This document shows, in pieces, positions 1 to 7,390 of a DNA stretch of 18,277 nt. The translations under genes and the position numbers were made by a program. Each line of letters starts with the position of its first letter. Within the stretch, counting starts at the first letter, position 1. This DNA comes from an uncultured Candidatus Saccharibacteria bacterium (GTDB lineage Bacteria > Patescibacteriota > Saccharimonadia > Saccharimonadales > Saccharimonadaceae): contig CALISG010000009.1 of the NCBI GenBank assembly GCA_938042065.1, positions 1-18,277 of the forward strand, given 5' to 3'. The notes beneath the pieces are model-generated. The model saw nothing but the letters and a program-made list of their open reading frames with translations. It had not been told where the DNA came from and did no database searches.

Positions 1-2
1 GT

Positions 3-821
3 GTCTCGAATTCTTTATATACCCCAATCCTACTATCTAGGGTGCGTGCGGGTTTGTCTGTTGAGTCTGTCGAGGAGGGTTTTAATGAATTCCAAATGGA
101 TTACGATTATGAGGGAAAGCCCTACGCTGAATATTACGAGCAAAAATTTGTTGTATATCTCGAAATCTCTAAATCGGAGCTATACTCTGACGAAGAGAAA
201 GTCGAGGTACTCAATAAAGCCAATGAGCAGATTGCATCTATGCAGGGCCAGGGGCTGACATATTACCTCTCTGACACTTATTATGAAGAAGAAGTACAAG
301 ATTTTTTAGAACTGTGTAAAAAGTTCAATATCAAACCTAATATTAAGCTAGAGCAAAAACGTGATTCAATACCCACAAGGAAATACTCCTCTAGTAATGA
401 ACAGAGATTTCGGGATGAACTAAAAGACGCAAAGACTAAACAGAAAATACGAGGTGCATACAAGAGGCTCAGAAACTACAAGAATGAAATATCTCTCAAG
501 GATACTAAGTCGTGGGAAGTACTTATCGATAAGACATACGAGTTGTTTGGAAATATTAACTTATTTATAGAGTACCTGGAGAGCATTAGCTATCCTCATT
601 CAGATTATTATTTTTCAGGTGGAAAATATGCTCATCTGGGTCTTGCGTACACACTTGAAAACCCTAATTACAAGCAAGAGACTTTAGATTATCTATACCT
701 TAATGGAGGACATGGCGGTTTTGGTAATCTTATTAAAACCTACGCTTATTTAAACGACCGAGAGATGACAATCAATCTATTTAATAGGTATATAGCCCTG
801 TGTAAGTTGTTGACCGAATAA
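3..821 (+). CDS. Unrecognised protein, 5'-truncated by window edge
   Basis: The reading frame is open from the first bases of the window to the TAA at 819-821. No convincing start or ribosome site is visible, so the gene probably begins upstream; a GTG at 42 is a possible internal start but has no support. About 270 residues are visible. The N-terminal part is rich in Glu, Tyr and Lys, with short charged helices. The middle (about residues 115-165 counted from GTG 42) is very basic and probably helical. The C-terminal 90 residues contain Gly/His-Gly motifs (YLNGGHGGFGNL) and helices resembling a repeat or helical-bundle fold. I see no catalytic motif, signal peptide or membrane segment, and I do not recognise the family. 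It shares the AT-rich codon use of the ATPase gene that follows and may belong to the same accessory segment. A terminator-like hairpin lies about 150 bases downstream. Confidence 0.6.
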   Translation, partial: VSNSLYTPILLSRVRAGLSVESVEEGFNEFQMDYDYEGKPYAEYYEQKFVVYLEISKSELYSDEEKVEVLNKANEQIASMQGQGLTYYLSDTYYEEEVQDFLELCKKFNIKPNIKLEQKRDSIPTRKYSSSNEQRFRDELKDAKTKQKIRGAYKRLRNYKNEISLKDTKSWEVLIDKTYELFGNINLFIEYLESISYPHSDYYFSGGKYAHLGLAYTLENPNYKQETLDYLYLNGGHGGFGNLIKTYAYLNDREMTINLFNRYIALCKLLTE

Positions 822-953
822 GTCAGTGTCTAGTGTAAGTCTACTATTAGATGCAGTATCAATTCTCCCCTCAAGAATTGAGCATACTCAACTGCTAGAA
901 TATCCCTCCATCTACTGATTTCAGCTTCGATTTCGTGTAAACATTTACCCACG

Positions 954-966
954 ACCCGCACCAATT
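954..966 (+). repeat. 13-bp copy of the tRNA-Gly(CCC) 3' end
   Basis: ACCCGCACCAATT here is identical to 4217-4229, which covers the 3' acceptor strand, the CCA and three bases beyond the tRNA-Gly(CCC) gene. No T-arm, anticodon arm or 5' acceptor partner can be found next to this copy, so it is not a tRNA gene. A stray tRNA 3' end beside AT-rich accessory genes is typical of an old attachment site, but the match is short. Confidence 0.4.
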
Positions 967-972
967 TAGAGT

Positions 973-996
973 GTCGAGCCTTAAGCTCGATTTTTT
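973..996 (+). terminator. Intrinsic terminator
   Basis: TCGAGC (974-979), loop CTTAA, GCTCGA (985-990), followed directly by six T residues (991-996). This is a classic rho-independent terminator for plus-strand transcription, probably of the upstream partial gene. The rest of the 822-1054 intergenic region holds only small overlapping inverted repeats at 860-891 (CAATTCT/AGAATTG and TTGAG/CTCAA) and the promoter of the next gene. Confidence 0.7.
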
Positions 997-1040
997 AATA
1001 AGACCAAGATATTAATGTTTTAAATTAATGGATGTAGTTC

Positions 1041-1046
1041 TATACT
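1041..1046 (+). promoter_or_regulatory. -10 box of the ATPase gene
   Basis: TATACT ends 8 nt before the ATG at 1055, and no Shine-Dalgarno sequence lies between. This predicts a very short or leaderless mRNA. It has no TG extension, and the gap is longer than the 6-7 nt seen at the other leaderless genes of the window. Confidence 0.45.
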
Positions 1047-1054
1047 GATATTGT

Positions 1055-3079
1055 ATGAGTAGGAGTAGTGAAAAACTTATCAAAAGAGAGTCTGAGTTAA
1101 AAAGGCTAAGTGATTTCCTGTCAAATTCCAAGGGAGGCTCCATCCTACTTGCTGGAGATAGGGGTTCGGGAAAAACAACTCTTATTAATCTTGCAATCAC
1201 GAAATTTCGTGAAAATCAAAAACCTAAATTTTTACGCCGATTATTTTTTGATAACCAGGTAGTTTTATACATACCATTAATTATTCAATCATCTAAAGCC
1301 AGCAACGATAATACCCAAGAAGAACTCTCATACAGGAGGCTTTTACTAAGAACTATAGCTAGAAGTATGGAAAGTGAATTACTTACTAGACGATATAGCA
1401 AGCTTGATTTACCTATGAGATGGTTCCGCTCAATTGGCTATATACAATCAGTACGCAAACTAAAACCCTTGGCTAATAGCACTAGCCTAATACGCGAGTT
1501 GTCCAGCAAAGGTAGCCTGAATAATCTCGGAATCATATCGTACAATTGGCAGCAAAATATTGATATCTCTGATGCTGTCATTGAAATGAAGCTAAGGGAT
1601 ATATTTACAACATATTCAAAAAGCAACTCGATCATTATTGTTATTGATGAGCTAGATAAGCTTGAAGATATGGGCTTTAAGCCGGAAAGTATTGCTTTAT
1701 TACTTAAGAATCTATTCAATGACACTGGCGTGCACGCTATATTCATCTCAAACGAGCCGACAATAAATCGTGTTCAACAAAAAATAAAACAAGAACCGTT
1801 TTGTGCGGAACATACATTGTTTAGAGATATAATTCTCCTAAATCACCTACATCCATCTGAAATGGTCAATATTATCAGTGAGGAAATCCAGAATTTGTCT
1901 AAGGTAGACAAGAGACAAGCGATTGCTTCTATGAGCCTAATATCGCAGCTAATGCCTTATAATATTTCCCTCTTACGGCAAAAGCTTGGCATTGATGGCG
2001 AGAATATTCTTTCTAAATTGCAAAACGAGCTCGGGGATTATCGGTACCTCTATGAGTCAACGATGCATCTGTTTATAAACCATCTATATGAAAAACATTC
2101 CAAAAACTACGATCAATACCATAATCGCATACTATACAAGGCCTTGACCGAAGCAAGCAACAACCTATTTAATCGTGAAATACGCTACATTAATTGGGAA
2201 GCTATTGATTCAATATTCTATACTTCAAATATATTTATAGATTCGCATAATGAACTCATAGCGAAAGATAAAGGGGAATATGGAGGTCAAATAGAAGACT
2301 GGCCAGATATTTGTATTCAGCTTCAAACCCTTAATGATCACGAACAGAAACATATACTAAATGCCATCGAAGAGTTAGTGGCGGTGCTTGATAGAGCCGG
2401 CTACTTGGATATGGAATTTGATTCTGGATATCCAACGATACTTAACTTTAAGGCCTTTATGGGTGATGCGTTCACTATAGTCAATATCAAGGACCACATA
2501 GACGATTACCTTACTCCGACCGACGAAGAAAAAAGTACAATAGACAATCTCAACACGATAGATTTTCTGTACAAAATACTTATCGGTCATTCTGTATTAG
2601 CAAACCTTCTTTACATACCGGTTAACGAAGTTGATAGATACAATAAAAAAATCCAAACGCTTAGTGAGCGTAATTATCATTGCACTATACGACCAGCTTG
2701 GAAGCCAATCAATGATCGACTTGCTGAAGTTGATACTCAACTGATGAATAGTCTTGCAAATATGATAGCAAGGAAGCTCCAAGCACGACTATATTATAAT
2801 ACATTTGATACATCGGTAGACACCCAAAATTTAAGCGTAAAACTAGTCTTTAATTCAAAAACTTACATCATACACCTTGCCTACAAGCCATGTGATCTAA
2901 ATATTCCTGATAATTGTGAAAAACTATTTATTCTGTATACTGGCAGCCAGGCTCCTTTTAAAGATAATAATCCAAGGAAAGCTCGCCGCCAAATTAATTG
3001 CCATAGGGATTGGGTTAATCTTGAGCCTGAGATTGAGAATATAGTTTCTTATATGGACAAAAACCAACCACAGAGTTAA
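1055..3079 (+). CDS. Orphan AAA/STAND-like P-loop ATPase
   Basis: A 674-residue protein. The N-terminal third is a P-loop NTPase domain: an RExEL...L..FL lead-in (residues 11-22) as in ORC/AAA_16-type ATPases, Walker A GDRGSGKT (34-41), Walker B IIIVIDE (193-199), and a sensor-1-like FISNEPT (230-236). A long helical insertion with basic residues separates Walker A and B. From about residue 300 to the end no known domain is evident; the region is mixed alpha/beta, without membrane segments or a signal peptide, so the protein is probably cytosolic. Large ATPases of this layout, with a family-specific C-terminal half, occur in signalling and antiphage roles, but nothing here proves that. No partner gene follows in the same direction. 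Codon use is AT-rich like the partial gene before it and unlike the housekeeping genes downstream, which suggests acquisition by transfer. The P-loop call is firm; the function is unknown. Confidence 0.85.
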   Translation: MSRSSEKLIKRESELKRLSDFLSNSKGGSILLAGDRGSGKTTLINLAITKFRENQKPKFLRRLFFDNQVVLYIPLIIQSSKASNDNTQEELSYRRLLLRTIARSMESELLTRRYSKLDLPMRWFRSIGYIQSVRKLKPLANSTSLIRELSSKGSLNNLGIISYNWQQNIDISDAVIEMKLRDIFTTYSKSNSIIIVIDELDKLEDMGFKPESIALLLKNLFNDTGVHAIFISNEPTINRVQQKIKQEPFCAEHTLFRDIILLNHLHPSEMVNIISEEIQNLSKVDKRQAIASMSLISQLMPYNISLLRQKLGIDGENILSKLQNELGDYRYLYESTMHLFINHLYEKHSKNYDQYHNRILYKALTEASNNLFNREIRYINWEAIDSIFYTSNIFIDSHNELIAKDKGEYGGQIEDWPDICIQLQTLNDHEQKHILNAIEELVAVLDRAGYLDMEFDSGYPTILNFKAFMGDAFTIVNIKDHIDDYLTPTDEEKSTIDNLNTIDFLYKILIGHSVLANLLYIPVNEVDRYNKKIQTLSERNYHCTIRPAWKPINDRLAEVDTQLMNSLANMIARKLQARLYYNTFDTSVDTQNLSVKLVFNSKTYIIHLAYKPCDLNIPDNCEKLFILYTGSQAPFKDNNPRKARRQINCHRDWVNLEPEIENIVSYMDKNQPQS

Positions 3080-3198
3080 TTATTAAATAACTGGATCCTC
3101 AAATAATAGTCATTTTATGCATTTCACCTATTTTGTTAATTTATCCGCACAGCTTTTGCGATACGAATAGTGATAAATCAGAATATTAAACACACACC
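3080..3198. other. Convergent intergenic spacer without recognisable features
   Basis: This AT-rich spacer of 119 bases lies between the convergent ATPase and CAP-protein genes. I see no stem with a T-run, no RNA gene and no repeat. Confidence 0.5.
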
Positions 3199-4062
3199 TC
3201 AACAAAAATGCTCCACAATCTTATTGCCGGCGATGCCAAATCCAGTTAGCGTGTAGGTGCTCGACATGATGGATTGCCTGTGCGGCGGCGATTGCATCCA
3301 GGCGTTAAAGGCTACGCGGCTAGTGTGCAAGTCTGGCGGCGAAGTTTGCACCAGATTCTCGGCCGGCGCGTTACAGACAGCTCTCGCTTTAAGTAGTCCG
3401 TGCGGAATAGTTGTACCTGGTTTATAATGGCTAAAATAATTATTCTCTTTCATGTCATTCGCCATCCACTGCGCCGTTCGGTTAAGCGGCTCGTACATTT
3501 TTAACGGTTTCAGATTTTCCTTACTACGAGCATAATTAATCAGTTCAAGAATCTCCAAAGCATCTGGCGGACCTATGTCATACTTTTTATCTTGGTCTGC
3601 TGGTTGCGGCTGCGGATTTGGAGTTGGAGTTGGAGTTGGGTTTGGTTGCGGATTCGGCGCAGGCTGCTGCGAATTACCGGGCTGCTGAGACTGCGGAGCT
3701 GGCCGCTGGTTGTTTTTCGGCGGCGCGGCTGGACTCGCCGGTGATTGCGGGGCTGGATTATGTTTCGGATGTACAGGGTCAATTCTCTGCTCTTTTTGGT
3801 TTGGCTGCGGTTTTTCAGGCTTCTTCTCTTGCTGGTTCGGCGTAGACTGCTTAGGTTGGGAATCTGTATTAGACTTGCTACTGCTGGAACTATTACCGGA
3901 ACCAGACTTAGTGAAATTAGGACTGGAGGTTGTTTTTTGCTCCTGCTGCTGGCTGGCATTACCCTTATTTTTCGGCGCAATACATACAGCAATGTATACG
4001 CCTATCCCCGCCCCGATCAGTGTTAGAATAACTAATATAACTACAAGTTTTTGTTTTTTCAT
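3199..4062 (-). CDS. Membrane-anchored CAP/SCP-domain protein with Pro-rich stalk
   Basis: A 287-residue protein. Residues 1-7 are basic, and residues 7-28 form a hydrophobic membrane segment (signal anchor or signal peptide). Residues 33-160 are a low-complexity Ser, Gln, Pro, Lys and Asn linker ending in Pro-Thr and Pro-Gln-Pro repeats. Residues 165-287 are a CAP (SCP/PR-1-like) domain with the usual LELINYAR start, a WMANDM..NNYFSHYKPG segment, AENL, and the AWMQSPPHRQSIMS block. The conserved His and Glu positions are present. The domain should face outward, held off the membrane by the linker. CAP domains occur in secreted proteins of many bacteria; their activity is mostly unknown. The Cys after the hydrophobic stretch does not fit a good lipobox, so a lipoprotein is unlikely. 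The ATG at 4062 has an extended -10 box (TGC-TACAAT) ending 6 nt upstream and no Shine-Dalgarno sequence, predicting a leaderless mRNA. Confidence 0.88.
   Translation of the reverse strand: MKKQKLVVILVILTLIGAGIGVYIAVCIAPKNKGNASQQQEQKTTSSPNFTKSGSGNSSSSSKSNTDSQPKQSTPNQQEKKPEKPQPNQKEQRIDPVHPKHNPAPQSPASPAAPPKNNQRPAPQSQQPGNSQQPAPNPQPNPTPTPTPNPQPQPADQDKKYDIGPPDALEILELINYARSKENLKPLKMYEPLNRTAQWMANDMKENNYFSHYKPGTTIPHGLLKARAVCNAPAENLVQTSPPDLHTSRVAFNAWMQSPPHRQSIMSSTYTLTGFGIAGNKIVEHFC
3618..3640. repeat. GTTGGA hexanucleotide microsatellite in the CAP gene
   Basis: Between three and four tandem GTTGGA units encode the Pro-Thr repeats of the stalk on the minus strand. The unit is six bases, so gain or loss of copies would change linker length without breaking the frame. 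Confidence 0.6.
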
Positions 4063-4068
4063 ATTTTG

Positions 4069-4077
4069 ATTGTAGCA
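4069..4077 (-). promoter_or_regulatory. Extended -10 promoter of the CAP gene
   Basis: On the minus strand, TGC-TACAAT is followed by six bases (CAAAAT) and the ATG. Transcription would start at or next to the start codon. Confidence 0.6.
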
Positions 4078-4136
4078 AGGAAACCGGTTATGTCAATCTG
4101 GAGGTAGCGTCCTGCAAAAATAGCCAAAGCATAGTG

Positions 4137-4142
4137 TATAAT
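4137..4142 (+). promoter_or_regulatory. -10 box of tRNA-Gly
   Basis: TATAAT, preceded by TG with no spacer base, ends 9 bases before the mature tRNA 5' end. Confidence 0.5.
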
Positions 4143-4151
4143 ATAGTCAGC

Positions 4152-4226
4152 GCGGGTATCGTATAACGGCTATTATGTATGCTTCCCAAGCATGAGACGA
4201 GGGTTCGACTCCCTCTACCCGCACCA
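4152..4226 (+). tRNA. tRNA-Gly (anticodon CCC)
   Basis: The acceptor stem GCGGGTA/TACCCGC is perfect and the CCA is encoded. The anticodon stem TATGC/GCATG carries the loop TTCCCAA, giving anticodon CCC. The T arm is GAGGG-TTCGACT-CCCTC. The gene reads GGG codons. Its last 10 bases plus three flanking bases recur at 954-966. Confidence 0.93.
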
Positions 4227-4271
4227 ATTCAAATTATTGTCATAGACCTTCAAAATAACGCTGTCACGCAT

Positions 4272-4277
4272 TATAAT
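4272..4277 (+). promoter_or_regulatory. -10 box of the MFS gene
   Basis: Consensus TATAAT is followed by six bases (TAGAAT) and the ATG at 4284. There is no Shine-Dalgarno sequence, so a leaderless transcript is predicted. Confidence 0.6.
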
Positions 4278-4283
4278 TAGAAT

Positions 4284-5447
4284 ATGAAGAAAGCTGTCAT
4301 GAAGAGGCTGCTTCCGCTGTATGTTGGCAAGTTCTTCTTAAGCTTTGTACTTTGGTATTCAATTGAAAAATTATTCATAAGAAGTATCGGCATCGACAAT
4401 CTTGGAATTAGTTTGATCGCGATCGTTCTGCTGATATCATCTGTTCTGACCGAAATTCCATCAGGAATTATCGCGGATCGCTGGAGCCGCAAGGGTTCAA
4501 TGGTGCTCGCTGGGCTGTTCTTAGGAATTAGCAGCTTGATGGCCGGCGCTAGCGATAATATCTTTATGTATGCCGCCGCTGTGACGATTTGGGGTCTTCA
4601 TGATGCTTTTTCGAGCGGAACTGGCGCAGCTATGATTTACGATACGCTGCTCGAGGAGCAAGGGCACGCCAAGAATTTTAATCGAGCGCTAGGGTTGTAT
4701 GAGACGTTAGGCGGAGTAGCATTGATTATCAGTAACTTTTTAGGTGGCTGGATCGGCGAGCATTCACTGCTGCTGACATTTAATTTAACGATTATTCCAA
4801 TTGCCATATCTATGGTTTGCCATTTAATTTATAAGGATGCAAAGATCAGCCGCGAGGTGGCTGATGAAAAACTTATCAAACATACTAAAAATACATTCAA
4901 ATGCGTTTTCAAAAGTAAAAGCCTACTCTGGCTGATGACTGCGATTATGATAGTCTTTTGTATCCAAAAGATGAATCGCGAAGCTTATCAGCTGTGGTAT
5001 ATTGCGCTGTCGGCTCCGGCGATAGTATTTGGCATCGCTGGTTCGTTCATAGAAGGCTTGGGTGGACTGGGCGGCTCGTTGGTTAAATATCTCAGCTCAA
5101 GGCGAATAAATATAGTTCTGTCGATTTTACTAGGCTTGGCATCGCTCGCGCTTTCAGTGGGCAGTAATTTATGGATAACTATCGCCGCGCAGGTTTTAAT
5201 AGCGGTAGTCTCGGGGGCGCTGTTATTCCATTTTACTGCGCAGATACAACACCAGTTGCCGTCGCGGTACCGCACAGGTTCCGGCTCGGTGATAAACGCC
5301 GTGGGACGAATTGTCCTCATGCCGCTAACGTTTGTGTTTGGAGTTTTGTCAAACCAAAGCGTTTTCATCGCTGGTTGGATGCTGGTGGTTTTGTCGGGGC
5401 TAGCTATTTTCGTGCAGCTAAAGCTTGATGAGCAAGCTTCACCGTAG
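4284..5447 (+). CDS. Major facilitator superfamily transporter
   Basis: A 387-residue membrane protein with about 11-12 hydrophobic segments, the usual MFS size. The MFS motif A is present in the loop after TM2 (GIIADRWSRK, residues 61-70). The cytoplasmic middle loop (about residues 185-215) is rich in Lys, as usual between the two six-helix halves. The protein should sit in the cytoplasmic membrane and move a small solute, perhaps as a drug/H+ antiporter, but nothing in the sequence identifies the substrate. It stands alone between tRNA-Gly and typA. The ATG is fixed by a TATAAT box ending 6 nt upstream. No clear terminator separates it from the typA promoter about 30 bases downstream, so read-through is possible. 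Confidence 0.88.
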   Translation: MKKAVMKRLLPLYVGKFFLSFVLWYSIEKLFIRSIGIDNLGISLIAIVLLISSVLTEIPSGIIADRWSRKGSMVLAGLFLGISSLMAGASDNIFMYAAAVTIWGLHDAFSSGTGAAMIYDTLLEEQGHAKNFNRALGLYETLGGVALIISNFLGGWIGEHSLLLTFNLTIIPIAISMVCHLIYKDAKISREVADEKLIKHTKNTFKCVFKSKSLLWLMTAIMIVFCIQKMNREAYQLWYIALSAPAIVFGIAGSFIEGLGGLGGSLVKYLSSRRINIVLSILLGLASLALSVGSNLWITIAAQVLIAVVSGALLFHFTAQIQHQLPSRYRTGSGSVINAVGRIVLMPLTFVFGVLSNQSVFIAGWMLVVLSGLAIFVQLKLDEQASP

Positions 5448-5475
5448 TAGCGCACTTCCCATCCCCGCCCATCTG

Positions 5476-5484
5476 TGCTACAAT
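5476..5484 (+). promoter_or_regulatory. Extended -10 promoter of typA
   Basis: TGC-TACAAT predicts a start near 5491 and a leader of about 38 nt, unlike the leaderless genes nearby. Confidence 0.55.
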
Positions 5485-5492
5485 TAATCACC

Positions 5493-5528
5493 AAAGGAAG
5501 GTCTGCGTTAACATCAGACCATATTTTT
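5493..5528 (+). promoter_or_regulatory. typA leader: purine-rich SD-like site plus hairpin
   Basis: AAAGGAAGG (5493-5501) is an SD-like sequence but lies about 28 bases from the ATG. Between them sits a perfect 6-bp hairpin, GGTCTG (5500-5505) / CAGACC (5515-5520), followed by ATATTTTT and the ATG at 5529. Folding would bring the purine tract close to the ATG; alternatively, the hairpin and T-run could act as a weak attenuator. Confidence 0.45.
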
Positions 5529-7352
5529 ATGAAGGACGCTAGCAAGATTCGAAATATTGCCATTATTGCCCACGTCGATCACGGCAAGACGACCATGGTT
5601 GATGGGCTACTCAAACAGTCGCGCACATTCCGCGACAACCAAGCCGAGATGAGCCAAGAACTGATCATGGATTCGGGTGATCAGGAGCACGAGCGTGGTA
5701 TCACTATCACCGCCAAACAAACCTCGATTTTTTACGGTGATTATAAAATCAATATCATCGACACACCGGGACACGCGGACTTTTCAGGCGAAGTCGAGCG
5801 GACGCTGCAGATGGCGGACGGCGTCTTGCTGATCGTCGATGCACAGGAAGGGCCGATGCCGCAGACGAAGTTTGTGCTGAGTAAGGCGCTGGAGTTGGGG
5901 CTGAAACCAGTAGTGGTGATTAATAAAATTGATAAGCCAGCCAGGCGAATTGCCGAGGTTGAAGACGAGCTGAGCGATCTATTTTTGGAGCTAGCGACCG
6001 ATGATAGCCAACTGCAATATCCGATTTATTACGCGATTGGGCGCGACGGCAAAGCCTGGCGGGAGATTCCTACCGACCTTGATGAAAATGCTGATTTGAC
6101 ACCGATTTTTGAAGCAATTATCAATGATATCCCGGCACCGAGCGTCACAGCTGACGGTGGGTTTCAGATGCTGGTGACCAGTTTGCAGTACGACACCTTT
6201 CAGGGTAAATATGCCATCGGGCGGATCGCTCGCGGGTCGGTTAAGCGCGGCCTGGCGGTTAGCTTGCTGAAGCACGGCGAGGTGTCGGGCTCAGCGCGAA
6301 TTGAGAAAGTTTTTGGCTATCGCGGACTGAACCGCGAGGAGCTTGACGAGGCGTTTGCTGGCGACATCGTGGCGCTAGTGGGCGTCAGCGAGGCACACAT
6401 TGGCGATACGATTGCTGATAAAGAACAACCAGAAGCTCTGCCAGCGATCGCCATCGAAGCACCGACGCTGAGCATGTACCTCGGCCCAAACACCAGCCCA
6501 ATGAAAGGACGCGAGGGCGAATTTACCACCTCGCGGCAAATTGGCGACCGATTGCGACGGGAGCTGGAGACCAACGTGGCGCTGCGCGTCGAAGAAAACG
6601 GCATCGGCTTTACGGTGTCTGGCCGCGGCGAGCTGCACCTCAGCGTCTTGATCGAGACCATGCGGCGTGAAGGCTTTGAGTTTGAAGTCGGCCGCCCGCA
6701 AGTGGTGACTATCACCGAGGATGGCGTAGAAAAAGAGCCAATTGAAGAATTACAAATCGAAATTAGCAGCGAATTTATCGGCGCGATCAGCCAGGAACTC
6801 GGCGCCCGCCACGCTGAGATGAAATCGCAAGAAACCACCGCTAGCGGTGCTACCCGCATCACCTATGTACTACCGACGAGAGCGTTGATCGGCCTACGAA
6901 ACGTGCTGTTGACCGCCACCAAAGGCACGGTGATCATGAATTCCCTGCCGCATGGCTATCAACCGCTGGGCGGTAAATTGCCAAAGACCCGCGGCGGCGT
7001 GCTCATCGCCTTTGAAGCTGGTATCACCACGCCGTATGCTCTGCAGGCGGCCGAAGCTCGTGGCGAACTCTTGGTCGGGCCGGGCACGGAAGTGTACGCT
7101 GGCATGATCGTCGGCATCTACAACCGCCAAGAAGACATTGAAATCAACGTTTGTAAAGCTAAACACCTGACCAACATGCGCTCCAAATCGTCCGACGGCA
7201 CGGTACAGCTGACACCATTTACGCAGTTTAGTTTGGAGCAATGCATTGACTTCATCGAGGACGACGAGCTGCTGGAAGTAACGCCAAAATCCTTGCGCCT
7301 GCGTAAACGCTACCTTGACGCTAATGAGCGAAAGCGCGCTAACAAAAAGTAA
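5529..7352 (+). CDS. typA: Translational GTPase TypA/BipA
   Basis: A 607-residue protein, the normal TypA/BipA length, which binds ribosomes and is linked to 50S assembly and stress or cold adaptation. The GTPase domain opens with IRNIAIIAHVDHGKTT, carrying G1 (AHVDHGKT) near residues 14-21. It continues with a switch-I region ending in RGITI, G3 DTPGHADF and G4 NKID. Domain II, an EF-G-like domain III/V region with a GRGELHLS motif, and a basic C-terminus (RLRKRYLDANERKRANKK) follow. The start at 5529 matches family N-termini; a longer frame from GTG 5475 would overlap the promoter and adds residues not found in the family. The expected motifs are intact. It is followed by a separate promoter for the glucosidase, so the two genes are only loosely linked. 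Confidence 0.96.
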   Translation: MKDASKIRNIAIIAHVDHGKTTMVDGLLKQSRTFRDNQAEMSQELIMDSGDQEHERGITITAKQTSIFYGDYKINIIDTPGHADFSGEVERTLQMADGVLLIVDAQEGPMPQTKFVLSKALELGLKPVVVINKIDKPARRIAEVEDELSDLFLELATDDSQLQYPIYYAIGRDGKAWREIPTDLDENADLTPIFEAIINDIPAPSVTADGGFQMLVTSLQYDTFQGKYAIGRIARGSVKRGLAVSLLKHGEVSGSARIEKVFGYRGLNREELDEAFAGDIVALVGVSEAHIGDTIADKEQPEALPAIAIEAPTLSMYLGPNTSPMKGREGEFTTSRQIGDRLRRELETNVALRVEENGIGFTVSGRGELHLSVLIETMRREGFEFEVGRPQVVTITEDGVEKEPIEELQIEISSEFIGAISQELGARHAEMKSQETTASGATRITYVLPTRALIGLRNVLLTATKGTVIMNSLPHGYQPLGGKLPKTRGGVLIAFEAGITTPYALQAAEARGELLVGPGTEVYAGMIVGIYNRQEDIEINVCKAKHLTNMRSKSSDGTVQLTPFTQFSLEQCIDFIEDDELLEVTPKSLRLRKRYLDANERKRANKK

Positions 7353-7366
7353 ATTTTAATTTTTAA

Positions 7367-7385
7367 TATAATAAATAAGAGGGGG
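7367..7385 (+). promoter_or_regulatory. Promoter and SD of the alpha-glucosidase gene
   Basis: TATAAT at 7367-7372 is followed by the strong Shine-Dalgarno sequence GAGGGGG, 6 bases before the ATG at 7391. The leader would be only about 11 nt. Confidence 0.55.
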
Positions 7386-7390
7386 TAATT

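Noticed and set aside
3974..3994. Lipobox in the CAP protein
   Set aside because: The Cys after the hydrophobic segment is preceded by Ile-Ala-Val, a poor fit to the lipobox consensus; a signal anchor explains the sequence better.
3618..4069. Plus-strand frames rich in Leu, Gly and Phe opposite the CAP gene
   Set aside because: They are antisense shadows of the Pro/Gln-rich stalk, with no ribosome site or promoter.
954..4229. A mobile element bounded by 954-966 and tRNA-Gly(CCC)
   Set aside because: In a 3'-end tRNA insertion the intact tRNA's 3' end faces the element. Here it faces away, and no integrase lies between.
5475..5528. Longer typA start at GTG 5475
   Set aside because: It overlaps the -10 box and would add residues foreign to TypA; ATG 5529 matches the family N-terminus.
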